Part shown: positions 1-8,630 of the stretch, one piece after another | Numbering within the stretch: the first letter of the stretch is position 1 | Layout of the letters: each line of letters begins with the position of its first letter | Source: Methanosarcina acetivorans C2A | Lineage (GTDB): Archaea > Halobacteriota > Methanosarcinia > Methanosarcinales > Methanosarcinaceae | Length of the DNA: 64,000 nucleotides | Direction: 5' to 3' | NCBI RefSeq assembly: GCF_000007345.1 | Contig: NC_003552.1 | Location: 1,674,001-1,738,000, forward strand | The notes under the pieces: generated by a model | The model's input: only the letters and a program-made list of their open reading frames with translations | Databases searched by the model: none | What the model was told of the DNA's origin: nothing | Program-made: the position numbers and the translations under genes

Positions 1-54
1 ATGACACTTATATATTAACATCCAGAAATGACACTTATATATTAACATCCAGAA
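1..54. repeat. 27-bp direct repeat, two tandem copies
   Basis: The first 54 bases are two exact tandem copies of a 27-base unit beginning ATGACACTTATATATTAACA. The unit holds a TATA-like stretch, so it may be a duplicated promoter element. The rest of the gap up to base 571 is AT-rich with no convincing gene. A weak TATA-like stretch near 340-350 could serve the DUF373 gene. Confidence 0.8.
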
Positions 55-571
55 ATATAACATTATCCTTGAAAGTTAAGGCTCTTTAAAATTTATAAAA
101 AAAATCATTTTCGGGTAAGATGCCAGCAGAAGGGAATTTGGAAAAATGAGCTTACTCTGCGACATCTCATCTTCTTACATACAAAACAAATTTATACTAT
201 CTGGACTAAACTTCAATCTACTAAACTTCAATCTGCAATTTTTGCAATTTTCAGTTCTTCTCAGTCAACATTGTAAAACCCATGATGGTCAAGGCCGATT
301 TTTGAAATGAATTTCATTACGCTACAAGCTTATAAACTATAAATTAAAATAGTATGCTTGTAAAGAGTAGAGAAGTTCAACAAATTCAAAGAGTGTATCA
401 AGTCAGGCAGAGATTCCCGGAAAGGAGAGGAGAAGATCCGGTAAATATAATAATATGGCTCCTGTAATGTATCCCTGCAAGCTGAAAACGCAGAAACCTG
501 ATAAGATATATTTTCGGAAGAGAACTGGATCTCCGGGAGAAAAATACCTCCATAAAAATGATAGAGGAGAC

Positions 572-1708
572 ATGCAGACTTTAGTTATATGCATAGACAG
601 GGACAACGACCTGGGCGAAAAAGCAAAAATGGAAACTCCCATAGTAGGGAGGGAGGCAAATGTTCGGGCAGCAGTTGCACTCGGGATTGCTGACCCTGAA
701 GATTCGGACACAAATACGATTTTCGGAGGGATTCGGATTCTTGACGAGCTTCTGGAAAAAGGAGTTGACGCTGAGATCGTCTCATTTGCAGGAGATAAGA
801 ATGTCGGGGTGATTTCCGACCAGAAGATCGCCGAACAGCTCGAACTCTATCTCCAGATGAATGAGGTAAAGCGAGCGGTCTTCGTCTCTGATGGGGCAGA
901 GGATGAAACCCTCGTCCCAATAGTGCAGTCCAGGATGAAAATTGACTCCGTAAAACGTATTGTCGTTATGCAGAGCGAAAACCTGGAAAGCACATATTAT
1001 ATTCTCAAGCACGTCTTCAGCGACCCCAAAATCTCTCAGACCTTTTTTGTGCCTATAGGTCTTGCTTTTCTTATTTATGCCATTTTCTTGCTCGCCGACT
1101 ACCCCGAAGGGGCAGTTGTGGGAATTCTTGCAGCTGTCGGGCTTTACATGCTGTACAGAGGCTTCGGGCTCGATGATATTGTTGCCCTCGAAAAAGAAAG
1201 GCTCTGGGACGCTTTCCTTGAGCAGAGAATGGTCTTCATCAGTTACACTGCTGCCCTGCTTACCGGGCTTGTAGCCACTGTGTACGGAGCTATGCAGGTC
1301 TGGACACTCTACTCCGCAGAAGGGGTCTGGTACCACGGGACTCTGACTTTGATCTCGGTCTTCATCAATACCTCGGTATGGGGGTATGCAGCAGCTCTCC
1401 TGCTTGCAGATCTGGGAAAGATTTTCGATCTCAGGATGGGCGGCAAGCCCATATACAGAGGTATCTCTATCTCCCTCTTCGTGATTGCAAGCGGAATACT
1501 CTTCTGGGGAGCAAGCACTTACATCCTGGCTGTAGCCTCCATTTCCGAAGGGTTGTTAAGTGATCCCTCCGTTGCGCTACAGTACTTCGTATATTCGATC
1601 ATAATTGCCGTGCTTATCGCCCTTGCAGGAATAAAGTATTCCCTGTCAAGCCAGGCTTCGGAAAACGAGAATAGAGTGAAAGGAATACAAAGTAAAAAAG
1701 CTTCATGA
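572..1708 (+). CDS. DUF373 family membrane protein
   Basis: This is an archaeal DUF373 protein of 378 residues whose function is unknown. The soluble N-terminal half (about residues 1-150) begins MQTLVICIDRDNDLG and carries the acidic IDRDND and GADPEDSD-like motifs typical of the family. The C-terminal half holds about six hydrophobic segments, so the protein sits in the membrane with a cytoplasmic N-terminal domain. I chose the ATG at 572 because GAGGAG lies just upstream. The frame is open back to 455, but that 39-residue extension is not family-like. It is followed 67 bases later, on the same strand, by the nucleoside phosphorylase gene. Confidence 0.85.
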   Translation: MQTLVICIDRDNDLGEKAKMETPIVGREANVRAAVALGIADPEDSDTNTIFGGIRILDELLEKGVDAEIVSFAGDKNVGVISDQKIAEQLELYLQMNEVKRAVFVSDGAEDETLVPIVQSRMKIDSVKRIVVMQSENLESTYYILKHVFSDPKISQTFFVPIGLAFLIYAIFLLADYPEGAVVGILAAVGLYMLYRGFGLDDIVALEKERLWDAFLEQRMVFISYTAALLTGLVATVYGAMQVWTLYSAEGVWYHGTLTLISVFINTSVWGYAAALLLADLGKIFDLRMGGKPIYRGISISLFVIASGILFWGASTYILAVASISEGLLSDPSVALQYFVYSIIIAVLIALAGIKYSLSSQASENENRVKGIQSKKAS

Positions 1709-1775
1709 ACTTTGGAAGGATCAATCAATTGAAAATTAGCAATCCGTTATTAAAAAATGGGAAGGAGATCAAAAA

Positions 1776-2552
1776 ATGGATGAGGAAGCTGAAGTTGCGG
1801 AAATTGCAGTACTCGGTGGGGTAGGTTTTAACTCCCATAAGGACTGCGAAAGCCATCCGGTAACTACTCCCTATGGAAGAATTACTGCATACCTGACCAG
1901 CATAAAAGGGAGAAGCGTTGTAATAATCCCCAGACATGCTGAAGAAATCCATATCCCGCCGCATAGAGTTAATTACAGGGGAAATATCTGGGCTGCCCAT
2001 TCCCTTGGTGCAAAGCGCGTAATTTCCACAAATTCGGTAGGGTCAATGCGCGGGCATCCTGTTGGCAGTTTTGTTGTGCTTGACGATTTCATAGATTTTA
2101 CCCGCAGCAGGCCTTCGACCTTTCATGACGATAAAACTGTGCATGTTGACGTCTCCGAGCCTTACTGTCCGGAAATAAGGGCCTCTCTCAGGTACTCTCT
2201 GGAAAAAAGGGGAATTTCCTATACCGAAGGAGTTTACGCCTGTACGGAAGGTCCCCGTTTTGAGACTCGGGCTGAAATCCGCATGATGAGCCAGTTTGCA
2301 GATGTTGTTGGCATGACAGGTGTGCCGGAAGTAGTTCTTGCAAAGGAACTCAGCCTCTGTTACGCCTCTCTTTCCATCGTCACAAACCAGGCATGCGGGA
2401 TGACCACGCAGAAATTAACTGCTGACGAAGTCACCGAAGTTGTCGGAAAGGCTCAGGCCTCAATCTTCAAAATTCTCTCGGATGCGATAGGAAAAATTCC
2501 TGAGACCCGGAATTGCATGTGCAGATTTGCAAAGGAAGGAGCCTGCCTTTAA
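1776..2552 (+). CDS. 5'-methylthioinosine / 6-oxopurine nucleoside phosphorylase
   Basis: This 258-residue protein belongs to the MTAP/PNP family of trimeric nucleoside phosphorylases. These cleave (methylthio)nucleosides with phosphate to a free base and a sugar-1-phosphate. Family motifs visible are the RHAEEIHIPPHRVNYRGN block near residues 50-70, TNSVGSM near 90, TEGPRFETRAEIRMM near 150, and GMTGVPEVVLAKE near 180. The base-recognition loop reads VTNQACGM; Asn rather than Asp here is the signature of 6-oxopurine (inosine/guanosine-type) substrates. A role in methylthioadenosine salvage after deamination to methylthioinosine, as known in methanogens, is therefore likely. The start has an AAGGAGATC ribosome site at ideal spacing. 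Confidence 0.85.
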   Translation: MDEEAEVAEIAVLGGVGFNSHKDCESHPVTTPYGRITAYLTSIKGRSVVIIPRHAEEIHIPPHRVNYRGNIWAAHSLGAKRVISTNSVGSMRGHPVGSFVVLDDFIDFTRSRPSTFHDDKTVHVDVSEPYCPEIRASLRYSLEKRGISYTEGVYACTEGPRFETRAEIRMMSQFADVVGMTGVPEVVLAKELSLCYASLSIVTNQACGMTTQKLTADEVTEVVGKAQASIFKILSDAIGKIPETRNCMCRFAKEGACL

Positions 2553-2568
2553 TTATTTCAGTCGAATA

Positions 2569-2589
2569 CCCCGCTAGCTTGCTGCGGGG
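2569..2589 (+). terminator. GC-rich hairpin after the phosphorylase gene
   Basis: CCCCGC and GCGGGG flank an AGC-TT-GCT core, giving a strong nine-pair hairpin 17 bases after the stop of the phosphorylase gene. Its loop sequence (TAGCTTGCT) resembles that of the hairpin at 2714-2753. It could be a terminator, or one of a pair of repetitive palindromes or IS200-type ends. Confidence 0.45.
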
Positions 2590-2713
2590 ATGGAAAACTT
2601 CCCCAGCAACCGTTAATGAGAAGATGGTTTATCAATTCCGTTTTCTGGTTTTTAACTTCTGCTTAAACTAAATTTTTTAGGGTTACTGCTTTCTTTAACG
2701 GAATTTTGAGCGG

Positions 2714-2753
2714 TGGCGCGAACATACCCCGTTGCTTGCAGCGGGGTGCGCCA
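2714..2753. repeat. Two-tier GC-rich palindrome
   Basis: An inner stem ACCCCG...CGGGGT around TTGCTTGCAG is enclosed by an outer stem TGGCGC...GCGCCA. The GC content contrasts with the AT-rich surroundings and the loop resembles that of the 2569 hairpin. Such paired palindromes are typical of repetitive extragenic elements or remnants of IS200/IS605-type ends. I saw no transposase nearby. Confidence 0.5.
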
Positions 2754-2798
2754 GCGCAACTTTGATTTAAGAAAAATTGAAGAGTATATCAACCGAAG

Positions 2799-3038
2799 TT
2801 ATGATTTACTCTCTTTAAGTTCTCTTCTTTTAAGCTCCCTTCTTTTAAGTTCTTTTCTCAAATATGCTCTCTTCAGCCTAACCTCTTTATCCAGCTCGAT
2901 TACCGCTTTCACGGCCATATCTATTTCATTGATCTCTTTATCCAGCTCAACGTCCTGTCCTATTTTTCTGTACCACGGAATCGGTTTCCTGCGGAATTCA
3001 AGACCCTGTGTTCTGAGTAGCAGGATTTTTGTTAGCAT
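2799..3038 (-). CDS. Possible small charged protein, unrecognised
   Basis: This open frame of 79 residues begins MLTKILLLRTQGLEFRRKPI and ends in a repetitive Lys/Arg/Glu/Leu tail (KRRELKRRELKESKS). I recognise no family. Its first half has non-random composition, but the repetitive tail follows from a TTTTAAGTTCTCTTC-type DNA repeat on the plus strand. It may be a real small gene or the remnant of one. The rest of the gap 3046-3382 holds AT-rich promoter-like DNA. Confidence 0.3.
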   Translation of the reverse strand: MLTKILLLRTQGLEFRRKPIPWYRKIGQDVELDKEINEIDMAVKAVIELDKEVRLKRAYLRKELKRRELKRRELKESKS

Positions 3039-3382
3039 GAAATGAAACAGGACGATTATTATATAATAATATAGTGATAAAATATAAATATGATAGCTGT
3101 TATATATGGAAATACTATGAATACGTTCTGAGGAAAGTTTCAGGAAGGCATGCCCTGCAGAAAAAATCGGGTGATGTGCCCTGAAAAAGGTTTTCGCTTC
3201 GGAAAAGTTACTGAAAAATCTAACCGTATGTTTTCATTTCAATTTTTACAGGTGCCGGGTTAGTCTTCTACGGCAAGACTGGATACTTAGACAGAAGGAC
3301 AGAAAGTAGAGAAGGCAGAAAACCACCGTTTTTCGAGCATCAAAGGAAGCTTACTTATATTATTCACATATCAGGATACACA

Positions 3383-5863
3383 ATGACGCTATGGGTCCTA
3401 AGCTATGCAGAAAAATCAAAAGTTGTAGTGATGACCATAAAGGACCGGATGAAACAGCCTCTTTCCGTGGCCGAGCTCCAGATAAAGGGCAGTTCTAAAG
3501 GTCCACGTCCTCATAAGATCAGGGTTCTTACCGGGAAAAAAAATGAGGAATTCATCCCTCCCCAACAGTTCATAGAGCTTTTGCGCAGTGCAAACAGGAT
3601 TATGCTCGCAGAAGGAGGGGACCCTGCAAATGAAGAGTCTTTTCTTGAAATGCTCAAAGGTTTTCAGCTCAGTGCAGATAGGGTTAAGATCTGCAAGCAT
3701 TGCTGGTTCAACCGACGTTTTAATTTTGTAAACAGCAAGTCCATCAAGTACCATGACGAGCTCATCTGTGCTGACTGTGCAAAAGAAGAATTGCTCCGGG
3801 CAGTTCGTTCTGCCGGTTCCCAGTACGGGGAAAAATCGGTTTATTTCCTTGAGCAGGTTCTCCACAAAACAAGAGACCTTGACCGGACAATCCGGATGCT
3901 GAGCCCTGAGAGGCTGGACCCGGAGTTTACGCGTTATGATACTATCCGGACGAGCCCCAACGAAGCCACGGTCAGGGTGAAAAATCTTCCCCTTGCAAAG
4001 AAGTTCAGAGAAATGCTCCTCCAGAAATCCGAAACCCTGCTCCCTGTGCAGGCGCTGTCTGTGGAAGCCGGGCTTCTGGAAGGGAAAAACCAGTTTGTGG
4101 TTTCCGCAACCGCAACAGGAAAAACTCTCATCGGGGAAATGGCAGGAGTCCAGAACCTGCTGGATAAAAAAGGGAAAATGCTTTACCTGGTTCCCCTTGT
4201 AGCCCTCGCAAACCAGAAATATGACCAGTTTACGGAACGCTATTCAAAGCTAGGGCTCACAAGCTCCATTAAGATTGGCGCAATTCTCATAAAGACCTCT
4301 CAGCGTGTGAAAATGAATACCAGCCCTAATGCGGATATAATTGTGGGGACTTATGAAGGCGTAGACCACATGCTCCGCTCGGAAAATGCCGATTTTCTTG
4401 GAAAAATAGGGACTGTCGTTATAGATGAAGTCCATATGCTCGAAGACCTGGAAAGAGGGCACAGGCTGGACGGGCTTATAGGAAGGCTTCGTTATGTGGC
4501 GCCTGAAGCCCAGTTCATCTATCTCTCGGCAACCGTTGCAAACCCTGAGGGCTATGCAAAGAAACTCGGAGCCCGGCTTGTCCGCTATGAACACAGGCCG
4601 GTCCCCATAGATAGGCATCTCCTTTTCTGTCAGGAAAACGAAAAGGCAAAACTGATTTCCCAGCTTGCAAAAGAAGAGTATTCGATGCGCTCTTCGAAAA
4701 AGCACAGGGGACAGACAATAGTCTTTACGAATTCAAGGCGAAACTGCCATAAGCTTGCGGGAGCTCTTTCAATCCGGGCTTCTCCTTATCATGCAGGGCT
4801 TTCGCAGTATGAAAGAAAAAAAGTGGAAACCCTTTTTGCAAAAGGAGAGCTTCCGGTGGTCGTGACAACTGCTGCCCTTGCAGCTGGCGTTGACTTTCCG
4901 GCTTCCCAGGTTATATTCGAATCCCTTGCAATGGGCATAGACTGGATTTCGGTCCAGGACTTCCTGCAGATGAGCGGAAGGGCGGGTAGACCCGATTACC
5001 ATGACAGGGGCGTTGTCGTGCTCATGCCCGTACCGGGGAAGTCTTATTCAAGCGCCCAGTCCGATACTGAAGAAGAGGTTGCAATCAAGTTACTGCAGGG
5101 GGAGATGCTCTCTGCAGGCGTCGAGTACGGGGAAGCCGAACAGCTGGAAGAGGTCCTGGCCTCGGTTGCGGTTACCTCTTCGGTTCAGGACTTGAGGAAT
5201 ATCCATTCCTTAATGTTCGGAGGCTTTGATCTCGATAAACTGGTTTCCCGGCTCCAGAGCTACAGGTTCCTTGAGAAAAAGGGAAACAAAGTCTCACTTA
5301 CCCGTTTCGGAAAGATTATTGCAGCTCATTTCCTGCCGGTTTCGAAAGCTTTCCTGATTAGAGATGCTGTGCTTGCGGAAAACAGTCCCCTGAAAATTGT
5401 AACCAACCTGGAGTTTTTCGATGCTGCTTACTTTAAATATGCAAACCAGATCGGAAGCTCTCTGCATGTGAACATGCCTTCGAGGGTTTTTCAGGGTGCA
5501 GCCCTTGATATAGTCTTTGATGGGGAATCTCTCTCCCATCTGGATATCAAAATAAGAGAACTTATGCTGAACTTTGCCTCGGATTTTTTAACCTGCACCT
5601 GCCGGGATTCTCCTTACTGCGGATGCGCAGAGCAGAAATTTTCGGAGAAGATTATCCGGCTGCGGATGGAAAGGCTGGACCCTACCCAGATAATCCGGAA
5701 TCTTGAGGACAAGTACGGCATTTCCGCGTACCAGGGGGATGTTTTCGGGTACCTGGATAATGCGGTACGTAACCTTGATGCTGTGGAATTGATTGCAAGG
5801 GTCCATTCGAAAAAGGAAGTAGCAGAAGAAGCAAAGAAGCTCAAGAAGAAAGTCCAGGGCTGA
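3383..5863 (+). CDS. Ski2-like DEAD/DEAH-box helicase with zinc-binding N-terminus (DUF5814 type)
   Basis: This superfamily-2 ATP-dependent helicase has 826 residues. A four-cysteine site (CKHC at 104-107, CADC at 129-132) precedes the motor. The motor shows a Walker A variant SATATGKT at 241-248, DEVH at 348-351, SAT at 382-384, and QMSGRAGRPDYHDRG as motif VI. A second cysteine-rich patch (CTCRDSPYCGC) lies near the C-terminus. This architecture matches a methanogen-conserved helicase family, and the nucleic acid substrate is unknown. Start choice is uncertain: a TATA-like stretch at about 3353 predicts transcription beginning near 3380, which would make the ATG at 3383 leaderless, while an in-frame ATG at 3431 would leave a normal leader. 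Confidence 0.85.
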   Translation: MTLWVLSYAEKSKVVVMTIKDRMKQPLSVAELQIKGSSKGPRPHKIRVLTGKKNEEFIPPQQFIELLRSANRIMLAEGGDPANEESFLEMLKGFQLSADRVKICKHCWFNRRFNFVNSKSIKYHDELICADCAKEELLRAVRSAGSQYGEKSVYFLEQVLHKTRDLDRTIRMLSPERLDPEFTRYDTIRTSPNEATVRVKNLPLAKKFREMLLQKSETLLPVQALSVEAGLLEGKNQFVVSATATGKTLIGEMAGVQNLLDKKGKMLYLVPLVALANQKYDQFTERYSKLGLTSSIKIGAILIKTSQRVKMNTSPNADIIVGTYEGVDHMLRSENADFLGKIGTVVIDEVHMLEDLERGHRLDGLIGRLRYVAPEAQFIYLSATVANPEGYAKKLGARLVRYEHRPVPIDRHLLFCQENEKAKLISQLAKEEYSMRSSKKHRGQTIVFTNSRRNCHKLAGALSIRASPYHAGLSQYERKKVETLFAKGELPVVVTTAALAAGVDFPASQVIFESLAMGIDWISVQDFLQMSGRAGRPDYHDRGVVVLMPVPGKSYSSAQSDTEEEVAIKLLQGEMLSAGVEYGEAEQLEEVLASVAVTSSVQDLRNIHSLMFGGFDLDKLVSRLQSYRFLEKKGNKVSLTRFGKIIAAHFLPVSKAFLIRDAVLAENSPLKIVTNLEFFDAAYFKYANQIGSSLHVNMPSRVFQGAALDIVFDGESLSHLDIKIRELMLNFASDFLTCTCRDSPYCGCAEQKFSEKIIRLRMERLDPTQIIRNLEDKYGISAYQGDVFGYLDNAVRNLDAVELIARVHSKKEVAEEAKKLKKKVQG

Positions 5864-6031
5864 GCAATTCACAGCGTTTTGAAAACCAGTGATTTATAAG
5901 TGATGAAGAGGTAAACTATTCCTGTTATACCGGAGAATCGTTTGTAAGATAGAAAACTGTCAGTATTTGCGGACAACTGGCAAATACCGGATACCGGGAT
6001 TTCTGTGAAATCAAAGTACAGAGGTAATTTT

Positions 6032-6433
6032 ATGGCTGAGGATGTTGAATCCAGGGAAAATATTGAAAGTGCAGCTTCCAAAAAAGGTAAAAAGAGTATT
6101 AAGATTGAATTTGTAAAGCCTGAAGACTTCCGGCAGATATATGCAATAGGAGCTGCAGGTGGGCACAGCCCTTATGATTTCAGGATAGGCTTCTACAACG
6201 ACACCCCAAAGATGTTCGGGGATGCCTCGGAGTCCAGGATTATTGAGAGGCGCGTTGAAGCCGAAGTGATCCTCTCTCCGGTTGCAGCTCTTGAACTGAA
6301 CCGCTGGCTGACCCAGCATATCAATGAGTACGAATCCGTTTTCGGGCCCATCTCAAGAGCAATTCCTCGGCCTCTTCGAAAAGAGCCCTCAAAGTCCAGT
6401 AACGAAAGTACGGATATTCAGGGTTATATCTGA
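6032..6433 (+). CDS. DUF3467 family protein
   Basis: This 133-residue soluble protein contains the core KIEFVKPEDFRQIYAIGAAG...RIIERRVEAEVILSPVAALELNRWLTQHINEYESVFGPI, which matches the DUF3467 family found in archaea and some bacteria. The function is unknown. The N-terminal 25 residues and the Ser/Pro-rich tail look disordered. I used the ATG at 6032 because GAGGT precedes it at seven bases; an upstream in-frame start at 6005 has no ribosome site. Confidence 0.75.
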   Translation: MAEDVESRENIESAASKKGKKSIKIEFVKPEDFRQIYAIGAAGGHSPYDFRIGFYNDTPKMFGDASESRIIERRVEAEVILSPVAALELNRWLTQHINEYESVFGPISRAIPRPLRKEPSKSSNESTDIQGYI

Positions 6434-7000
6434 GTTCGGGTTTTTGTTGAAATCCGGGATCACGGTTACTGAAACTTCTGAAGAAGCCTCGTTTGTCTGG
6501 AAGCAGGATGCTTGCAGGAGAACCTGCTTGGGAAGTAGAGTTTCAGGGTATTAAAGCTGCATAGAATCTTAAAAACTGTCTAAAACAAATACTGCCTAAA
6601 ATAAACACTATCTAAACTAAATACTGTCTAATAAATGGAAATGCAGCATTTATCCTATTTTAACTTACTTTCTTTCTGGTGCAGGTTTAACTCCGTTTTA
6701 ACCTGTCTCAGCTAATTTAAGTTTGAGAGGTTCATAAGGTCACTCTCCCACTCCAGACATCGATGGTTATATATCTCTGAAAAGGGTATGTAATTTCAGT
6801 TTTCTTAAAAGCCGGTGGAGTGACGATTCGGAATGGTTTTTCAGTTGCTGGCAGGAAGCAGCTGATAAAGGCAGCAGGCTTATTGTAAATGCATATATTG
6901 CCCTGACACAATTTGCTCTGCGCCGGCTTTGGAATGAAAGAAGAGGCACCCGAGAGTACGGGGAACCGAAAATCCAGAATAAATCAGCGAGGGTTTAATT
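6434..7000. other. Gene-free stretch with short imperfect repeats
   Basis: No convincing gene is seen here. At about 6571-6634 a 15-16-base unit resembling AAATACTGTCTAAA recurs four times with changes. The bases before 7001 hold the ribosome site GCGAGGGT of the Lsm gene. Confidence 0.5.
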
Positions 7001-7225
7001 TTGTTCCCAAATAAAAAAGTTCAGAAAATCGTTGGATCAAGGATCCGGGTAGAAATGAAAGGCGACCTTAATTTGCTTGAAGGCACTCTGAAGAGTGTGG
7101 ACGACTATATGAATCTTCATCTTGTTGACACGATGGAGATCGTAAGAGGGGAAAAAGTCCGCTCCCTTGGTTCTGTAGTGCTTCGGGGCAATAACATCAT
7201 ACTGATTACTCCTGTCGAAGACTGA
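7001..7225 (+). CDS. Sm-like archaeal protein (Lsm)
   Basis: This 74-residue protein has the two Sm signature motifs: GDLNLLEGTLKSVDDYMNLHL (Sm1) and the short IILI/RGNN-type Sm2 motif in VLRGNNIILITP. Archaeal Lsm proteins form heptameric RNA-binding rings that prefer U-rich RNA. The start is TTG, supported by a GAGGG ribosome site about eight bases upstream. The winged-helix gene at 7253 follows on the same strand with a 27-base gap, so the two are probably cotranscribed. Confidence 0.9.
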   Translation: MFPNKKVQKIVGSRIRVEMKGDLNLLEGTLKSVDDYMNLHLVDTMEIVRGEKVRSLGSVVLRGNNIILITPVED

Positions 7226-7252
7226 AACGTCTGAAGAAGGAACCTCATTAGT

Positions 7253-7663
7253 GTGGAAGCAGGCATGGATCTTGAAGAAGAAGCATACAATATAATTAGA
7301 AGACATAAAGAAGGCGTTTTCCAGAACGTTATCTGGAAAGAGTTGAATATCGACAGCAGGAAATGCTCCAGAATCATAAAAAAGCTTCTGGACAAGGACC
7401 TGATTATCCGTGAGGTGGGAGTCTCAAACGGAGCAAGAACATACCTCCTTAAAGCAAAGGAGGAAGTTAAGGAGAAATACGACCTTCTGCTCTCCGGAGA
7501 CCTGTTTTCAGTCTGTACTGGCTGTACCGGAGATTGCGAACCCGAATATTGCGGCAGACTCAGCGAATGGATCGGAAACCTTATGGTAGAAGAAGCTGAG
7601 AGAGCTGAAGAAGACCCGAATCTCGAAGCTGAAGGCGAGGATGAATCCGAAGAAGATATCTGA
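7253..7663 (+). CDS. Winged-helix (B-block/TFIIIC-like) DNA-binding protein
   Basis: The first 75 residues (EEEAYNIIRRHKEGVFQNVIWKELNIDSRKCSRIIKKLLDKDLIIREV) form a winged helix like those of archaeal B-block/Lrp-type regulators. A cysteine cluster (CTGCTGDCEPEYCG) follows near residues 83-97 and could bind a metal. The tail is strongly acidic. Target genes are unknown. Possible starts are the GTG at 7253 and an ATG four codons later at 7265; neither has a strong ribosome site. Confidence 0.7.
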   Translation: MEAGMDLEEEAYNIIRRHKEGVFQNVIWKELNIDSRKCSRIIKKLLDKDLIIREVGVSNGARTYLLKAKEEVKEKYDLLLSGDLFSVCTGCTGDCEPEYCGRLSEWIGNLMVEEAERAEEDPNLEAEGEDESEEDI

Positions 7664-7815
7664 AAGTATCTGAATATATCTTAAATAAAGTTAAAGCAAA
7701 TTATAAAATTTATAATATCTTGAATAATTTGCAAAAACTTAGAGACCTGGAAGGTCTAAAAAGATCTTGAAAGATCTTGGATAATACATCCTCAGAAGCT
7801 CTTTGCAATAGATAA

Positions 7816-7859
7816 CTATTTATACGGGAAACCCTTATTGAAGATCCCTTCAATAAGGG
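7816..7859 (+). promoter_or_regulatory. TATA box and 12-bp inverted repeat before tRNA-Glu
   Basis: A TATA-like element (ACTATTTATAC) centred near 7820 is followed by a perfect 12-base inverted repeat, CCCTTATTGAAG at 7832-7843 and CTTCAATAAGGG at 7848-7859, separated by ATCC. The repeat is centred where transcription should start, about 45 bases before the mature tRNA end. It could be an operator or a hairpin in the precursor leader. Confidence 0.5.
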
Positions 7860-7889
7860 AAATAAAGTTCGGTCAAGTACAGGCAAAAT

Positions 7890-7967
7890 GCTCCGGTAGT
7901 GTAGTCCGGCCAATCATTCCGGCCTTTCGAGCCGAAGACTCGGGTTCGAATCCCGGCCGGAGCACCA
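7890..7967 (+). tRNA. tRNA-Glu (anticodon UUC), copy 1
   Basis: The cloverleaf is clear. The acceptor stem is GCTCCGG/CCGGAGC, the anticodon loop CTTTCGA gives TTC, and the T arm is TCGGG-TTCGAAT-CCCGG. The CCA end is encoded (7965-7967). No intron is present. The bottom pair of the anticodon stem appears as a C-A mismatch in both copies. Identical in sequence to the gene at 8346. Confidence 0.97.
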
Positions 7968-8001
7968 TATTTTTTAAATGCGTCAGTTTCGCTGCAAAAT
8001 C

Positions 8002-8057
8002 TTTACTTGTTCTGAAAACTTTACTTGTTCTGAAAACTTTACTTGTTCTGAAAACTT
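8002..8057. repeat. 18-bp tandem repeat, three copies, between tRNA genes
   Basis: The unit TTTACTTGTTCTGAAAAC is repeated three times within the 378-base spacer between the two tRNA-Glu genes. No gene is seen in the spacer. A TATA-like TTTATATATT at about 8297-8306 suits the second tRNA gene. Confidence 0.75.
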
Positions 8058-8345
8058 TTGTTATTTACTTCTGTTACCTGACTGTTTTCTATCTTTGTTA
8101 ATCGAGTTGTTTCATGCTCCCTTTCTGTTCCCGCGCTTTCCTAAGTTTCTGAGCCCCGAAAAGGGGTTTCTGACTAAATATTTTTCAGCCAGTTATACAA
8201 TACATGGCAAAAAATTGAGGGGACTGTCCCAATATACGGATGTATAAACCATATTTGAGCGATAAAATATACCAGAATTTCGCAGGTAAGGGACAGATTT
8301 ATATATTACAAGGTATATTGTTGGTTTCGCTCTGAGATGCGATGT

Positions 8346-8423
8346 GCTCCGGTAGTGTAGTCCGGCCAATCATTCCGGCCTTTCGAGCCGAAGACTCGGG
8401 TTCGAATCCCGGCCGGAGCACCA
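8346..8423 (+). tRNA. tRNA-Glu (anticodon UUC), copy 2
   Basis: This is an exact duplicate of the tRNA at 7890-7967, including the encoded CCA (8421-8423). It has its own upstream TATA-like element (near 8300) about 45 bases before the mature 5' end. Flanking sequences differ between the copies, so the duplication covers only the tRNA itself. Confidence 0.97.
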
Positions 8424-8630
8424 AATTTTTTTTCGGGTATTTTACCGGAAATTTTGATTCCTTTTCTAATATGTTTTTTTGTGATGTGAAAAATATATTT
8501 TCGGGCATTTTCGTTGGAATGTATTTTTGAAAATTATTTTATCTGTTTCTGTCTGTTTCCCTGTGAAGTTTAAGCTATTTCTGAAAAACCATTTTCAACA
8601 CCCTCATTATGTCAATAAACTCCATCTCAG

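Noticed and set aside
455-571. N-terminal extension of the DUF373 protein
   Set aside because: The ATG at 572 has a strong ribosome site and gives the family's N-terminus; the extension has neither.
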